Shown here: positions 17,918-26,673 of the stretch, in pieces
How positions within the stretch are numbered: position 1 is the first letter of the stretch
How the letters are laid out: every line of letters begins with the position of its first letter
Source: an uncultured Spirochaetota bacterium
Lineage (GTDB): Bacteria > Spirochaetota > Spirochaetia > Treponematales > Rectinemataceae
Length of the DNA: 49,632 nucleotides
Direction of reading: 5' to 3'
Assembly (NCBI GenBank): GCA_903821875.1
Contig: CAIJMU010000188.1
Location: 1 to 49,632 of the forward strand
Notes under the pieces: model-generated
What the model saw: the letters and a program-made list of their open reading frames with translations, nothing else
Database searches by the model: none
What the model was told of the DNA's origin: nothing
Translations under genes and position numbers: made by a program

Positions 17918-19858
17918 ATGCAAAGAGCGCGTGAACTCCTTCGCAGGAAATTCGGGTTTGACGATTTCCGCCCCGGTCAGGCCCAGGTCATCGGCCACCT
18001 CCTTGCAGGAAGCTCAGCCGCCGCAGTCTTTCCCACCGGCAGCGGCAAGTCCCTCTGCTACCAGCTGCCCGCCCTCATGCTACCCGGCGTCACGATCGTG
18101 ATCTCCCCCCTCATCGCCCTCATGAAGGACCAGATCGATCGCCTCGACACGCTTGGAATAGCGGCCGCTCGCATGGACTCGACCCTCGACGCGGGCCAGG
18201 CAGCCGGGGTCATGCGCGACCTGCGGGAGGGCAGCCTCAAGCTCCTCTACGTGGCACCGGAGCGCTTCAACAATGAACGCTTCCGCGAGGCGATGAAGCG
18301 CACGAGGATCTCCCTCTTTGCCGTGGACGAAGCGCACTGCATCTCGGAATGGGGCCACAACTTCAGGCCCGACTACCTGAAGCTCGCCCTTCTGGCGAAG
18401 GAGTACTCGGTCGAACGGGTGCTGGCCCTCACCGCCACTGCGACACCTCAGGTACTCGTCGATATCTGCAAGGGCTTTGGCATCGAGGCAGGCTGCGCGG
18501 TGCGGACAGGCTTCCATCGTCCCAACCTCGAGCTTCTTGCGACGGCAGTGGAGGGGAAGTCACGCGACGCCATCCTCCTGTCACGGCTCAGGGACCGTGA
18601 GGCAGGCCCGACCATCGTCTACGTCACCCTCCAGCGGACAGCCGAGGAGGTGGCGGCCAGGCTCTCGCGCTCTGGCTTCGAAGCCCGCGCCTACCACGCC
18701 GGCATGGAAACCTCTGAAAGAAGCAGCGTCCAGGACTGGTTCTTCGCCTCTCGTAAAGCCATCGTAGTTGCGACAATCGCCTTCGGCATGGGAATCGACA
18801 AATCCGACATCCGCGCTGTCTACCACTACAACCTCCCCAAGAGCCTCGAGAACTACTCGCAGGAGATCGGCCGCTCTGGCCGGGACGGGCTCCCCTCGAC
18901 CTGCGAGGCCTTCGTCTGCCCGGATGATCTCAATACCCTCGAGAATTTCATCTACGGCGACAGCCCGAGCCTGGCCTCGATCCGTGCCCTCCTCGGTGAG
19001 GTCTTCGCTGTTGGCGGAGAGCTGGAACTTTCGCTCTACGACTGCTCCCACCGCCATGACATCCGGCAGCTCGTGCTCCGCACCCTCCTGGCCTACCTCG
19101 AACTTGAAGGCTTAATCCGCGAGGGCACACCCTTCTATTCCGAGTACCGCTTCAAGGCCCTGGTGCCAATCGAGGGCATCGCAGCGCGCTTTGAAGGCGA
19201 AAGGCGCGACTTCGTAGCGAAGATCCTGGACGCGTCGAAAAGGGCAAAGACCTGGTATTCCCTTGACCTCGACGAGACAGCCGATGCCCTCGATTCACCC
19301 CGCGAGCGCATCGTGCGGGCCTTGGACTACCTCGCCGAAAAGCTCTGGATCGAACTCGAGGCTGCGGGAGTCTGCAACCGCTTTGCCCTGCTGGAAAAGC
19401 CAGGCGATCTCGATGCCCTGGCAGCCGATCTATACAAACGGACCGAGCGCCGGGAGGAGCGGGAACTGTCGCGCATAACGCAGGTCCTCGGCCTCTTCCA
19501 GCACGAGGGCTGCCTCGCGGAAAAACTCGGCTCCCACTTCGGCGAGGAGCTGCCTGAACCCTGCGGTCACTGCTCATGGTGCCGCAGGAAAAAGGCGCTT
19601 GCTCTGCCCCCCCGCGCCAAGCCAATCGTGGATGAGAGCCGCTGGGACGAAGTGGAAGCCCTCCGCGTCGAAAAGCAGGAGCTCCTCGGTTCTCCGCGCG
19701 CCCTCGCGCGCTTCCTCTGCGGCCTCTCTACTCCCAGGACCTCCCGGGCCCGCTTGAGTTCCCACCCACTCTATGGTGCCTTCTCAGAGGTTCCCTTCAT
19801 GTCGGTGCTCGAGCGCGCCCTGGCCTCTGGCACGAATGCTGAGCGTGGAGGATTGTAA
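17918..19858 (+). CDS. recQ: ATP-dependent DNA helicase RecQ
   Basis: 646 residues. Helicase motifs: Walker A FPTGSGKS (K44), DEAH box at about 137-140 followed by CISEWGHNFRPDY, and late motifs IAFGMGIDKSDIRAV and YSQEIGRSGRDG. A zinc-binding cysteine set (CGHCSWC) and the winged-helix RQC region follow. A recognisable HRDC domain is not evident. It unwinds DNA during recombination and repair. ATG 17918 was chosen because AAGGA lies 7 bases upstream. An in-frame GTG at 17876 would add 14 residues and cannot be excluded. Confidence 0.93.
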   Translation: MQRARELLRRKFGFDDFRPGQAQVIGHLLAGSSAAAVFPTGSGKSLCYQLPALMLPGVTIVISPLIALMKDQIDRLDTLGIAAARMDSTLDAGQAAGVMRDLREGSLKLLYVAPERFNNERFREAMKRTRISLFAVDEAHCISEWGHNFRPDYLKLALLAKEYSVERVLALTATATPQVLVDICKGFGIEAGCAVRTGFHRPNLELLATAVEGKSRDAILLSRLRDREAGPTIVYVTLQRTAEEVAARLSRSGFEARAYHAGMETSERSSVQDWFFASRKAIVVATIAFGMGIDKSDIRAVYHYNLPKSLENYSQEIGRSGRDGLPSTCEAFVCPDDLNTLENFIYGDSPSLASIRALLGEVFAVGGELELSLYDCSHRHDIRQLVLRTLLAYLELEGLIREGTPFYSEYRFKALVPIEGIAARFEGERRDFVAKILDASKRAKTWYSLDLDETADALDSPRERIVRALDYLAEKLWIELEAAGVCNRFALLEKPGDLDALAADLYKRTERREERELSRITQVLGLFQHEGCLAEKLGSHFGEELPEPCGHCSWCRRKKALALPPRAKPIVDESRWDEVEALRVEKQELLGSPRALARFLCGLSTPRTSRARLSSHPLYGAFSEVPFMSVLERALASGTNAERGGL

Positions 19859-19903
19859 TAGTGTTCACGAGAGCCTGAGCTCCCTCCGCTCGATCACTCC
19901 CCC

Positions 19904-20668
19904 TCATTCATGAGTAGCGAGTCTATTGAGCAGGGCCCGGCGTTCCCGCCAGTCCGGCAGCCAGTGGTCCATTATTGACTTGAAAGCTGGTCCATGGGAG
20001 CTATCCATGAAATGGGCGAGTTCGTGCACGAGAACATATTCGAGGCACTCGGGAGGCTTGGCAGCGAGCTGTGCGTTGATGCGGATGTCTCTCTTGACCG
20101 TGTCGCAGGTGCCCCAGCGGCTCTTCATGGTGCGGACCGAGATACCCCCGGCCTTGAGCCCCATGCGGCTCTCCCATGTTTCGAGAAGGGGCGGCAGCGC
20201 GCCACGCACGAGGCCCCGCTGCCAGGCCTCCAGGAGGGCCTTGCGATGCGCCTGGTCGGATCCGGGGCGGACCGCCAGTCGAAGCGTTTCACCCTCCACC
20301 TCGATCCGATTCCCTGTCAGGCGTTCCTCGACGAGCAAGGAGAGGGGCTTTCCCCACAGGCAACAGCGCTCCCCGTTGATGAACTCGCGTTCTGCCGCGC
20401 TCGGCTGCGCAAGGATCTCCGCACGCTTCCTGCGGATCCAGGCGCGCTTGGAAAAGACAAAGGCCTCGATCTCCGCCATGGGGACATGTCGCGACGCTGT
20501 GACGCGAAGCTCAGCACCGGGAGACCTTACGCTGAGGTTGATGTTCCGTACCCGCGTTCGGATGAGCTCGATGTCGAGACCCTCGACACTGAGCTTCCGC
20601 GCCTTGGCCTTTACGGCCTCCGTCTCCATGCCGGGCAGTCCAAGCCGTCCCTCGATCCACCGTGGCAT
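19904..20668 (-). CDS. YgjP-like (SprT-type) zinc metallopeptidase domain protein
   Basis: 254 residues. The zinc motif VHELAHFMDSSHGPAF (HExxH plus a later histidine) lies near residue 215. KSRWGTCD is the other family signature, and the N-terminal beta-rich part (INLSVRSPGAELRVTAS) is also typical of YgjP/DUF45 proteins. Substrates of this group are poorly known; cytosolic protein or DNA-protein-crosslink proteolysis has been suggested for relatives. The 3' end faces recQ. It lies 17 bases downstream of the small gene at 20686-21024, probably as one transcript. The exact start is uncertain; a second in-frame ATG lies at 20629. Confidence 0.85.
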   Translation of the reverse strand: MPRWIEGRLGLPGMETEAVKAKARKLSVEGLDIELIRTRVRNINLSVRSPGAELRVTASRHVPMAEIEAFVFSKRAWIRRKRAEILAQPSAAEREFINGERCCLWGKPLSLLVEERLTGNRIEVEGETLRLAVRPGSDQAHRKALLEAWQRGLVRGALPPLLETWESRMGLKAGGISVRTMKSRWGTCDTVKRDIRINAQLAAKPPECLEYVLVHELAHFMDSSHGPAFKSIMDHWLPDWRERRALLNRLATHE

Positions 20669-20685
20669 CGTCTCGAGCCCGGGAA

Positions 20686-21024
20686 TCAGCCGACGATGCC
20701 CAGCCAGAGATTGATCGTAGCGAGGTCGAGTCCGAGGGACTTCGCAATCAGCGCCACGTTCTGCCCCTGGCTGTAGAGAAGCTTGGCCTGGGCACTCGAG
20801 GAAATCTCGACCGTGACGGCATAGGCCCTTTCGCTCGCAGGCTGTGCCGGTGCTTGTTCTTGAGCCTGTGCCTGGGGCCTTGCCTGTGTCTGTGGCACTG
20901 CCTGGGACACTGCCTGAGTCTCCACATTGGTCGGAACCTTGCGCTCTGCCACCTTGCTGGCCTGCTGCGCATGAAGCAGCTCCGTAGCTGCCATCCCGTT
21001 CACTGGAGCGATGGATTCGATCAT
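20686..21024 (-). CDS. small protein with Gln/Ala/Pro linker and conserved helical C-terminus
   Basis: 112 residues, no function recognised. The middle (about 35-70) is a low-complexity Gln/Ala/Pro linker (repeats of QAQ, PQA). The C-terminal 40 residues form a compact helical unit (SSSAQAKLLYSQGQNVALIA, then SLGLDLATINLWLGI) that resembles a helix-turn-helix or short repeat seen in otherwise unannotated bacterial proteins. The start at 21024 has GGAGG 8 bases upstream; an earlier ATG lacks one. It is probably co-transcribed with the metallopeptidase gene. Confidence 0.65.
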   Translation of the reverse strand: MIESIAPVNGMAATELLHAQQASKVAERKVPTNVETQAVSQAVPQTQARPQAQAQEQAPAQPASERAYAVTVEISSSAQAKLLYSQGQNVALIAKSLGLDLATINLWLGIVG

Positions 21025-21151
21025 GGTTTGCGCCTCCGCATGTTCCAAGTATCGTCTAAAAACCCGGTTTTGCCAGTACTAATCAGGCGCATCCTCATCC
21101 TGAGTCGTTCATAGGCCTTTGACTTGCCCAAATTTGGTTCGGCCAGCATGA

Positions 21152-21478
21152 TCACTCAAGCTCCAGTTCTTTCTTCCTGGCTTGCAGCAGCTTCAGTTTT
21201 TTGCTCAGCACTGCTATCTCTTTCTTGATCTTGCGCAATTCCTCCTGCTTTTTGTTGGTCATCAAATTGCCTTTCCCCAGTTTTTTGATGATGTATGCTT
21301 CAAGCTGACTTCTCAGGATGCGGTAATACGGATTACCCCAAATTTCGCCTTGACGATACTCCAGATCGCCGGATTTCATGCCTTTAAAAAGAAAGTCGCG
21401 GGTAACTCCGTATTCTTTCTGGGCGGTAGCTTCGCTCAGTGACGCCCCCTTGCGGTTCCATTCACCATATTCAGCCAT
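21152..21478 (-). CDS. small HTH-like and coiled-coil protein, unknown function
   Basis: 108 residues. The N-terminal half (GASLSEATAQKEYGVTRDFL, then RQGEIWGNPYYRILRSQLEAYI) looks like a MerR/excisionase-type winged helix. The C-terminal 40 residues (KKQEELRKIKKEIAVLSKKL onward) form a coiled coil. It could be a small DNA-binding regulator; no function is known to me. Of two ATGs six bases apart, 21478 is chosen because AGGAG lies 6 bases before it. It is more AT-rich than the core genes and lies at the left edge of the accessory region. Confidence 0.6.
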   Translation of the reverse strand: MAEYGEWNRKGASLSEATAQKEYGVTRDFLFKGMKSGDLEYRQGEIWGNPYYRILRSQLEAYIIKKLGKGNLMTNKKQEELRKIKKEIAVLSKKLKLLQARKKELELE

Positions 21479-21490
21479 GGCCATCTCCTT

Positions 21491-21921
21491 TCATTCGTTC
21501 TGACTGCTGACAGTATTCTTCCCAGCCTCAGCTTCCCAGCAATTCCTTTGCGCTTGTCGTCCAATCAAGGGTCCCCCTCCGGCCAGACCCTGCGTAACGA
21601 GTTCGGGATCGAGGTTCCAGGATTTGATGGCATTGGCCGCCCCCTGCTGATGATCGCTGCTCCAGGCGGAGTGGCACATTGCTAGCCCAGATATTTCCAG
21701 GGCCCGTGGGATATCCCCTTCGGCCTTCGTCAGTTCGGCGAAGGCCGAGACTGCGCGGAGGGCTGGTGGGAGGCTTCCCATCCTTAAGGCCAAGGCCAGC
21801 CCCTCTTTCAAGCTCGCCCCTGCGCCCTGAAGCCCCCCCCCTGTATCTGGCCGTCGGCGAGATTGACCAGAATCAAGGCCACCATGGGAAGTGAGCCAAG
21901 CTCACGGCAAGGAGGAGGGGC
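21491..21921 (-). pseudogene. C-terminal remnant of a TPR-type regulator, frameshifted
   Basis: The translation contains SLKEGLALALRMGSLPPALR and AEGDIPRALEISGLAMCHSA. This is the pattern of the last TPR repeats of large AfsR/BTAD or AAA-TPR regulators. Upstream, in another frame, RELGSLPMVALILVNLADGQ continues the same repeat pattern. The two frames meet at a run of nine G (21833-21841); one more G would join them. A stop at about 21922 ends the upstream part. It is only a scrap and not expected to be functional. Confidence 0.6.
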
Positions 21922-21976
21922 TCATGTCAAGGCGCAGGACCGGCAGCTCACGATGGCCCAGGAATCGGACTCTACA

Positions 21977-22483
21977 TTACAGCCTATACAATACTGTGCC
22001 TTCGATAAGAAGGAAGGGAGCTAATGAGAATTCTCCATTTCGGACTCTGTAAGCGAATCCATATCCCGTATCCATGCACAAGGAAAAGCGACCCAATCCA
22101 ATGTCGCCACCTACACCGAAAAAGGGCGCAACATTGTTGAAATAGAAGGGTATCATGTTGCCATCAGTAAAAATGCCTGACCACACATAGGTCCTAAGTG
22201 GCCATTTGTACTCTACATTTCTCCATAGCCGGAAGAGAATTTCAGTGCCTCCCCAGAAGCTGCCTGACTTGTAATAATCAAGGTATAAGCCACCCGCCAT
22301 AAGTCGGAATCCGATGGGGTCAATCCACTGCTGGCAGGTGAGTCCAAATGGCATCATCATTCCAGCGGAGATTCCAACGCTCGAGCAGAAATCTCTTTGG
22401 GGAGACATTTCATCTGCAGAGGTAGATGCAGGAACCACAAGGGAAATTGAGAGTACGAGAAGGAGAACGATTATCTTTCTCAT
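21977..22483 (-). CDS. exported beta-rich protein, possible outer-membrane protein
   Basis: 168 residues with a clear signal peptide (MRKIIVLLLVLSISLVVPAS, cleaved near TSADEM). The mature part is rich in aromatic and glycine residues in alternating strands (GGLYLDYYKSGSFWGGTEIL, YFNNVAPFFGVGGDIGLG). It ends in an aromatic-rich tail (VLYRL), consistent with a small beta-barrel. Composition is more AT-rich than the core genes, suggesting a different origin. Upstream open frame was discarded because the signal peptide defines the start; the ribosome binding site is weak. Function unknown. Confidence 0.65.
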   Translation of the reverse strand: MRKIIVLLLVLSISLVVPASTSADEMSPQRDFCSSVGISAGMMMPFGLTCQQWIDPIGFRLMAGGLYLDYYKSGSFWGGTEILFRLWRNVEYKWPLRTYVWSGIFTDGNMIPFYFNNVAPFFGVGGDIGLGRFSLCMDTGYGFAYRVRNGEFSLAPFLLIEGTVLYRL

Positions 22484-22512
22484 GGGACCACCGCCAAAAG
22501 CGTAATTGAGAA

Positions 22513-22543
22513 TTCCTGATGAGTCAAAGCACTTCATCAGGAA
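22513..22543. promoter_or_regulatory. 10-bp perfect inverted repeat in the divergent interval
   Basis: TTCCTGATGA (22513-22522) and TCATCAGGAA (22534-22543) with an 11-base loop lie 30 bases upstream of the exported-protein start. It could be an RNA leader hairpin or operator. Confidence 0.4.
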
Positions 22544-22634
22544 AGAATTTCCAGAGATATCCCCGAAGGACTTAAGGAGCGGAGCCTGTCTGGTCCTGAT
22601 CAACTCTTCGAGGCAGCGATTTTTCCAAACTGAC

Positions 22635-22664
22635 TTGACGCAAAACATATATCCTAAATAATTG
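22635..22664 (+). promoter_or_regulatory. candidate promoter of lipoprotein gene
   Basis: TTGACG (22635-22640) and TAATTG (22659-22664), 18 bases apart, in a locally AT-rich stretch just before the ATG at 22673. The distance would leave almost no leader, so either the promoter or the start may be off. Confidence 0.3.
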
Positions 22665-22672
22665 ATTTTGAG

Positions 22673-23986
22673 ATGAGAAGATCCCGAAGGCAACCTGAAT
22701 TGGCCAGCTATCTGGGGATTCCCGGCATGGCCTTCGCAGTATCCCTCCTGACTTCAGGCTGCTTCCTCCCGATCTTCCCCCCGACCTACTCGCAGGAGAC
22801 GGTCGCGTCATCGTTCTCGGTGCTGGTCACGAGACTGGATCCGCTGACCGGGGCGGCCTCCCCCACGGAGTCTATCGGCGTCGTTACTCCGGAATCGGCT
22901 GGCGAGTACATCGGTTTTAATTTCGCGGATTTGGTGAACTCGGAACAAGGCTCCCTCGGGCTCCTGTCCTTCAATGCCATCGTCCCCGATGCCGCCAGCG
23001 GAGCGGGCATTTACGAGTACGGGACCAAGGTCCACGGGGCGGTTGTCCTGTCCCTCGCCGACTCCGATCGCATGATCGACGCTCCACCAGCCATCCTGCC
23101 GCCATCAGCCGGGGGAATGGCCCGGTTGATCGGCGGGGGTCTCCTGGTGGCGCTCTGCCGGGACGGCTCGGCCTTCGAGATCGGCCCTGGCGGCTCCTTA
23201 GTGCAAGCCGCCGTCGGCAGCCACGTCATTCATGACGGCTATAGCCTGGCCTTCCCCTCCGCGGGGGAATGGGGGCTCGTCGAGGTGATGTACGAAGGCT
23301 TTCCTGGATTCCTTCACGTTCACGGGCCGGGCGCCAGCGTGAGCCTCGACGGATACCCGAATGCGCTCGGAATGCCGACCTACGAAGGAGGGGGGAGCTT
23401 CCTCGCCTCCTTCAGGATCGAAACGGTCGACTCGGTCACCGGGTCGAGAAGCGGCGCGATCTCGGTGCGGCGCATCGATGGAACCACGGCCACTGTCACC
23501 GAGCTCGGACGCTTCCCCGAGCCCCCTCCTCCTCCCTCGGAGCCTGACTTCAGGTCCTATACGCTGTCGGAGACCCTGCCAGACGGCGTGGTCCTTTCCC
23601 TCGTCTCGGGATACACGGGACACATCGTCCGCCTCGGCCTCGACGGCGCGGAGATCTGCCGTGTCCCCGGCTCGGCGTTCGAGGGTATCGAGTGGCCCGG
23701 CCCCACTGCGGGCTCGGGCATCGCCTTTGCATTCCCGGTCGTACCCAGCGAGCTGAGCTGGGACATCACCCAGGACTCCTATGCGACCTCGGTGGAGATG
23801 GTGAACGAGAGTGACCTTTCGCTACGGTGGCAAAAGTACCTGGAGCCCAGCGCGGCGCGCCTTGTGGGACTCCTGCGCCTCCCCACTGCCGTTGTCGCCC
23901 TGCAGTTGCTCCCCGAGGGCGTGAGGACGGTCACGATCAAGCATCCACCTTATTTTACATTTAGCTTTGCTGCCCGCGGTCGATAG
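22673..23986 (+). CDS. putative lipoprotein, unknown function
   Basis: 437 residues. A basic N-terminus (MRRSRRQ) and hydrophobic stretch end in the lipobox LLTSGC, so the mature protein is likely lipid-anchored. The rest appears to be all-beta with repeated blocks (GLLSFNAIVPDAASGAGIYE, GRSGAISV-like strands, DGVVLSLVSGYTGHIVRLG) and a proline run (PEPPPPPSEPD) near residue 285 that separates two halves. No enzyme motif is visible. GC-rich and apparently intact despite lying among broken genes. Confidence 0.65.
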   Translation: MRRSRRQPELASYLGIPGMAFAVSLLTSGCFLPIFPPTYSQETVASSFSVLVTRLDPLTGAASPTESIGVVTPESAGEYIGFNFADLVNSEQGSLGLLSFNAIVPDAASGAGIYEYGTKVHGAVVLSLADSDRMIDAPPAILPPSAGGMARLIGGGLLVALCRDGSAFEIGPGGSLVQAAVGSHVIHDGYSLAFPSAGEWGLVEVMYEGFPGFLHVHGPGASVSLDGYPNALGMPTYEGGGSFLASFRIETVDSVTGSRSGAISVRRIDGTTATVTELGRFPEPPPPPSEPDFRSYTLSETLPDGVVLSLVSGYTGHIVRLGLDGAEICRVPGSAFEGIEWPGPTAGSGIAFAFPVVPSELSWDITQDSYATSVEMVNESDLSLRWQKYLEPSAARLVGLLRLPTAVVALQLLPEGVRTVTIKHPPYFTFSFAARGR

Positions 23987-24091
23987 GACAGGATGGTGTG
24001 GATTGAGCATCACGATGGGATGCGGGATCTCGCACAATAAGCGGATATGTCCTTCCTGCACCTCCCTTGATCTCTGCGGGCCCAGAATCAA

Positions 24092-24369
24092 CTAGGCCTC
24101 CAATGGCTCCTTGAACTTCGTGGTCAGAAGTGCCTGAAATCCAGCGTAATGCTTTATGAACTTGCTCACGGCCTCCGAATTGTATGAGACCTTCGTTCCC
24201 CGCACCGGTGTCTCCGTGATGATGAAGAACGAATCATAGAAGTCCTGGTGCTCGGTTATGAGATTTCCGGATTCGAGTTCTTCCTTGCAGGCCAGCAGCG
24301 TATGGTTGAAGCGGTTGACGGATTCTGAGCGGATCAGATCGTTATAGTACAGGTGAAGGTAGCAGCGCC
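24092..24369 (-). pseudogene. IS1634-type transposase remnant
   Basis: Reading the minus strand gives an open stretch ending in a TAG at 24092-24094. It contains YLHLYYND, ACKEELESGNLITEHQDFY, FFIITETPVRGTKVSY and HYAGFQALLT. This matches the middle part of IS1634/IS4-type DDE transposases (the segment with ITETP.RG and the following FALLT region). Both the N-terminal catalytic half and the C-terminus are missing, and no terminal repeats were found, so this is a relic. Confidence 0.65.
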
Positions 24370-24642
24370 GTCACTCTTCGCCCCAGGGATAGATCTGCGA
24401 GTCCACATTGCGCACTTCCCCTCCGATCGAAATCAAATGAGACTGAATTGGACCCTTACTGCTAATATTATCGATGAGCTCATCTTCCCACAACACCTGA
24501 ACTATCATACCTGCTTCCCACCGATAAAGACAATTGCGTCTGTCAGCCAAAGGCAGACACAATTATACCTTTGCATCCACCGAATGAGCGTGGAGGCTGA
24601 CTGTCCCCCATTAACCGGACACCCCAAACGGGAAGCATTTCC
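24370..24642. other. AT-rich interval, no gene seen
   Basis: About 270 bases between the transposase relic and the next gene. Short open frames exist on both strands, but none resembles a known protein or has a good start. It may be decayed insertion-element sequence. Confidence 0.4.
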
Positions 24643-25206
24643 TTACTTGAGCTTGAGCTTCTTCACCTGTGATGCGTTGAGTTTCTTGGCCACCTCTGGA
24701 TTGGTCTTCCAGTCGGCGTCGGTGGGTTCCGCCCAGCTGAGTCCGGACCAGGCGGTCGGCTTGAGCGTCTCATCCCAGTCGGTGCAGCGCTGGATGATAT
24801 CCGTGGCGTAGAGGACGTAGTGATCAGGCTCCTGTTTGATGACGATCTGAGCCTTCATCGAGCGATAGGCCGGCGTCTTGTCAGGATTCCGCAAAAGGGT
24901 CCAGTCCTTGTCCTGCACGAAGACTCCGGCACAGGTCACCTCGTCCTCCGAGGCGTCTGATTCCTCGATCTCCGCATTGTAGGAATCAATACAAGCCTGG
25001 TTGAACTTGGGGTTTCCGAGGCGATCCTGTGGCAAGAACTTGTCGTCAATAGGCTTCAACATGTCATAGACTTCGTAGATGAACTTGGGCGCGAAATCCA
25101 TGAAGCTCGAGGCGTCCGTATCGTCCTGGGCCGCCACCATACCGAAGGAAGCGGCCACCGCCACGAGGGCCAAGGCCGTCACCCTCATTCCATCATACTT
25201 TCCCAT
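24643..25206 (-). CDS. small secreted protein, unknown function
   Basis: 187 residues. The N-terminus is a signal peptide (MGKYDGMRVTALALVAVAAS, cleavage near MVAAQDD). The mature protein is acidic and includes FAPKFIYEVYDMLKPIDDKF, a cysteine pair region (CIDSYN ... VTCAGVFVQ) and a lysine-rich end (KLNASQVKKLKLK). No family is recognised. The start has GGAGG 5 bases before it, and the signal peptide begins there although the frame is open further upstream. It appears intact and is flanked on both sides by broken mobile genes. Confidence 0.65.
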   Translation of the reverse strand: MGKYDGMRVTALALVAVAASFGMVAAQDDTDASSFMDFAPKFIYEVYDMLKPIDDKFLPQDRLGNPKFNQACIDSYNAEIEESDASEDEVTCAGVFVQDKDWTLLRNPDKTPAYRSMKAQIVIKQEPDHYVLYATDIIQRCTDWDETLKPTAWSGLSWAEPTDADWKTNPEVAKKLNASQVKKLKLK

Positions 25207-25527
25207 GGTTCCCTCCATTCGATCGTTGGCTTGTCTCCGGGCTTGGCACCTCGACGCATGACGATCTTCGTCCGGCATCATCCCGCCGCGGAATCTTTCG
25301 CTAGGAGAAGCTCTTTCAGCTTCGTGCACAGCACTGTGAAAATCAACTCGGCGCGGAACCACGTCATGCATCTGAATCACATCCATGGACCAATAGGAAA
25401 AGTTATAGCCCCCGCCAACCCCGAAGCCTCGTCGAAGGCTCCTGGGCAGTCCATCGCGACCGAAAATTCGCTCGAAATCAACCGCACGCTCCGTTTTCCT
25501 CGACCTCGCATTCCATCAACTTGCAGA
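25207..25527. other. interval without a recognisable gene
   Basis: Open stretches here translate to nothing recognisable. The end of the recombinase relic may extend into it in a shifted frame, but no conserved C-terminal recombinase motif could be identified. Confidence 0.35.
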
Positions 25528-26468
25528 CTACTCCCTGGTGTCCTGGCTGGTAAATTCGCTTTCGTTGGCATGGTTGACGAACCTGAGCCGCGCCTGCCGG
25601 GTGCCGATCTTTGGCATCTCTCCTTGCTTGACAGGCAGGTCCCTGACGCCAATTTTCCCGAGCTGGGCGTAGAAAGTCACCTCAACCGTCTTCATGTGCA
25701 AGGGAACTCCAGGCTTTTCGGACCAGAATACATAGTCCTGACCATGGGGGTTTCGCTTTGCCAGAGCTACACGCGGAGTCTTTACCGCATCGGGCAGGAA
25801 GAGAACTCGGGTATGGCCGTTTTTGCTGTCTTGAGTCCTTCTTTTTTTCAATAGGAGCCGCTCACCACAAGCCGGTCCTCGCGAAGGGCATCCCGCTGAA
25901 GGCCGAGAACCTCTCCCAATCGCAGGCCGCAAGCCAGAGAAAGCCCCGATGCTACCAGTACGCGCTCACCCTCCCAGGGCGTGGTGAATAGATCCTTTAG
26001 CTCCTGACTCGTGTGGATGCCCTTTACTACCCGGTCCTTCTGAAGTTTCGCGACTTTCTGGCTGGGGTTGTCTTTGATGAGCCCAAGTCGCTGGGTCTCC
26101 GCGAGGGGCTTGCTGATGGCGCAAAGTATGGCGTTGCAGGATGTTTTGCTCAGGCCGGTGCTTTCTTTGATGTCGAGGATGAATGTCTAAATCGCAGACG
26201 AGGTCACCTTGGAGAGCGACAAGGTACCCGCCCCACAATGCTCGAGAAAGCGTTTAATATAGGAACTATTGGTTCCAACATACTCGCGACCGATCGATTT
26301 TCCCCTGAGTTTCAGTCCCCTGATATAATCGGATCGGCCCCAGTCCCAGAATTTGGCGCAGTAATCCGAGAACCGAGTCTCGCAAGCCTTTAAAAAGGGC
26401 TTTCGGGCCACGATAAAACTCCAGACAAAATCTGGCATTTTATCTGACAGTGCCCAAACAGCTCCCAA
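25528..26468 (-). pseudogene. tyrosine recombinase/integrase, broken by stops and frameshift
   Basis: Three collinear pieces are readable. The first (26468-26187) has the core-binding region (FWDWGRSDYIRGLKLRG, YVGTNSSYIKRFLEHC) and ends at a TAG. The same frame continues (TFILDIKESTGLSKTSCNAI ... GLSLACGLRLGEVLGLQ, the box I arginine region) to a TGA at 25848-25850. After a frame change in an A-rich tract the sequence resumes as HTRVLFLPDAVKTPRVALA and DYVFWSEKPGVPLHMKTVEV. The catalytic HxxR...Y region is not recognisable. The protein cannot be functional. It is the best evidence that the area was once a mobile element. Confidence 0.8.
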
Positions 26469-26474
26469 TCGTCC

Positions 26475-26534
26475 CCAAAAAGCAAGAACCGTAAGTCCTC
26501 ATTGCTGTAGTACTTACGGTTCTTGTCTTTTTGG
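26475..26534. terminator. long inverted repeat with flanking T-runs, likely bidirectional terminator
   Basis: CAAGAACCGTAAGT (26483-26496) and ACTTACGGTTCTTG (26512-26525) are a perfect 14-base inverted repeat with a 15-base loop. The arms extend outward through CCAAAAAG / CTTTTTGG with one bulged T, giving a T-run after the stem on either strand. That is the form of an intrinsic bidirectional terminator. Its position just upstream of the recombinase relic also allows an element end or recombinase site. Confidence 0.6.
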
Positions 26535-26673
26535 AGAATACAATGTTATCGGGAAAACGTTAGGGGAAAACGAATCGAGACAGTGTAGCCGAATGGAAGG
26601 GAAGTGGCGTTTTCAGGGTTCCCAATTCACAGAGCGGGGAGGGGTTTGTTAACCAAAGGAAAGGGGGCGGGGT

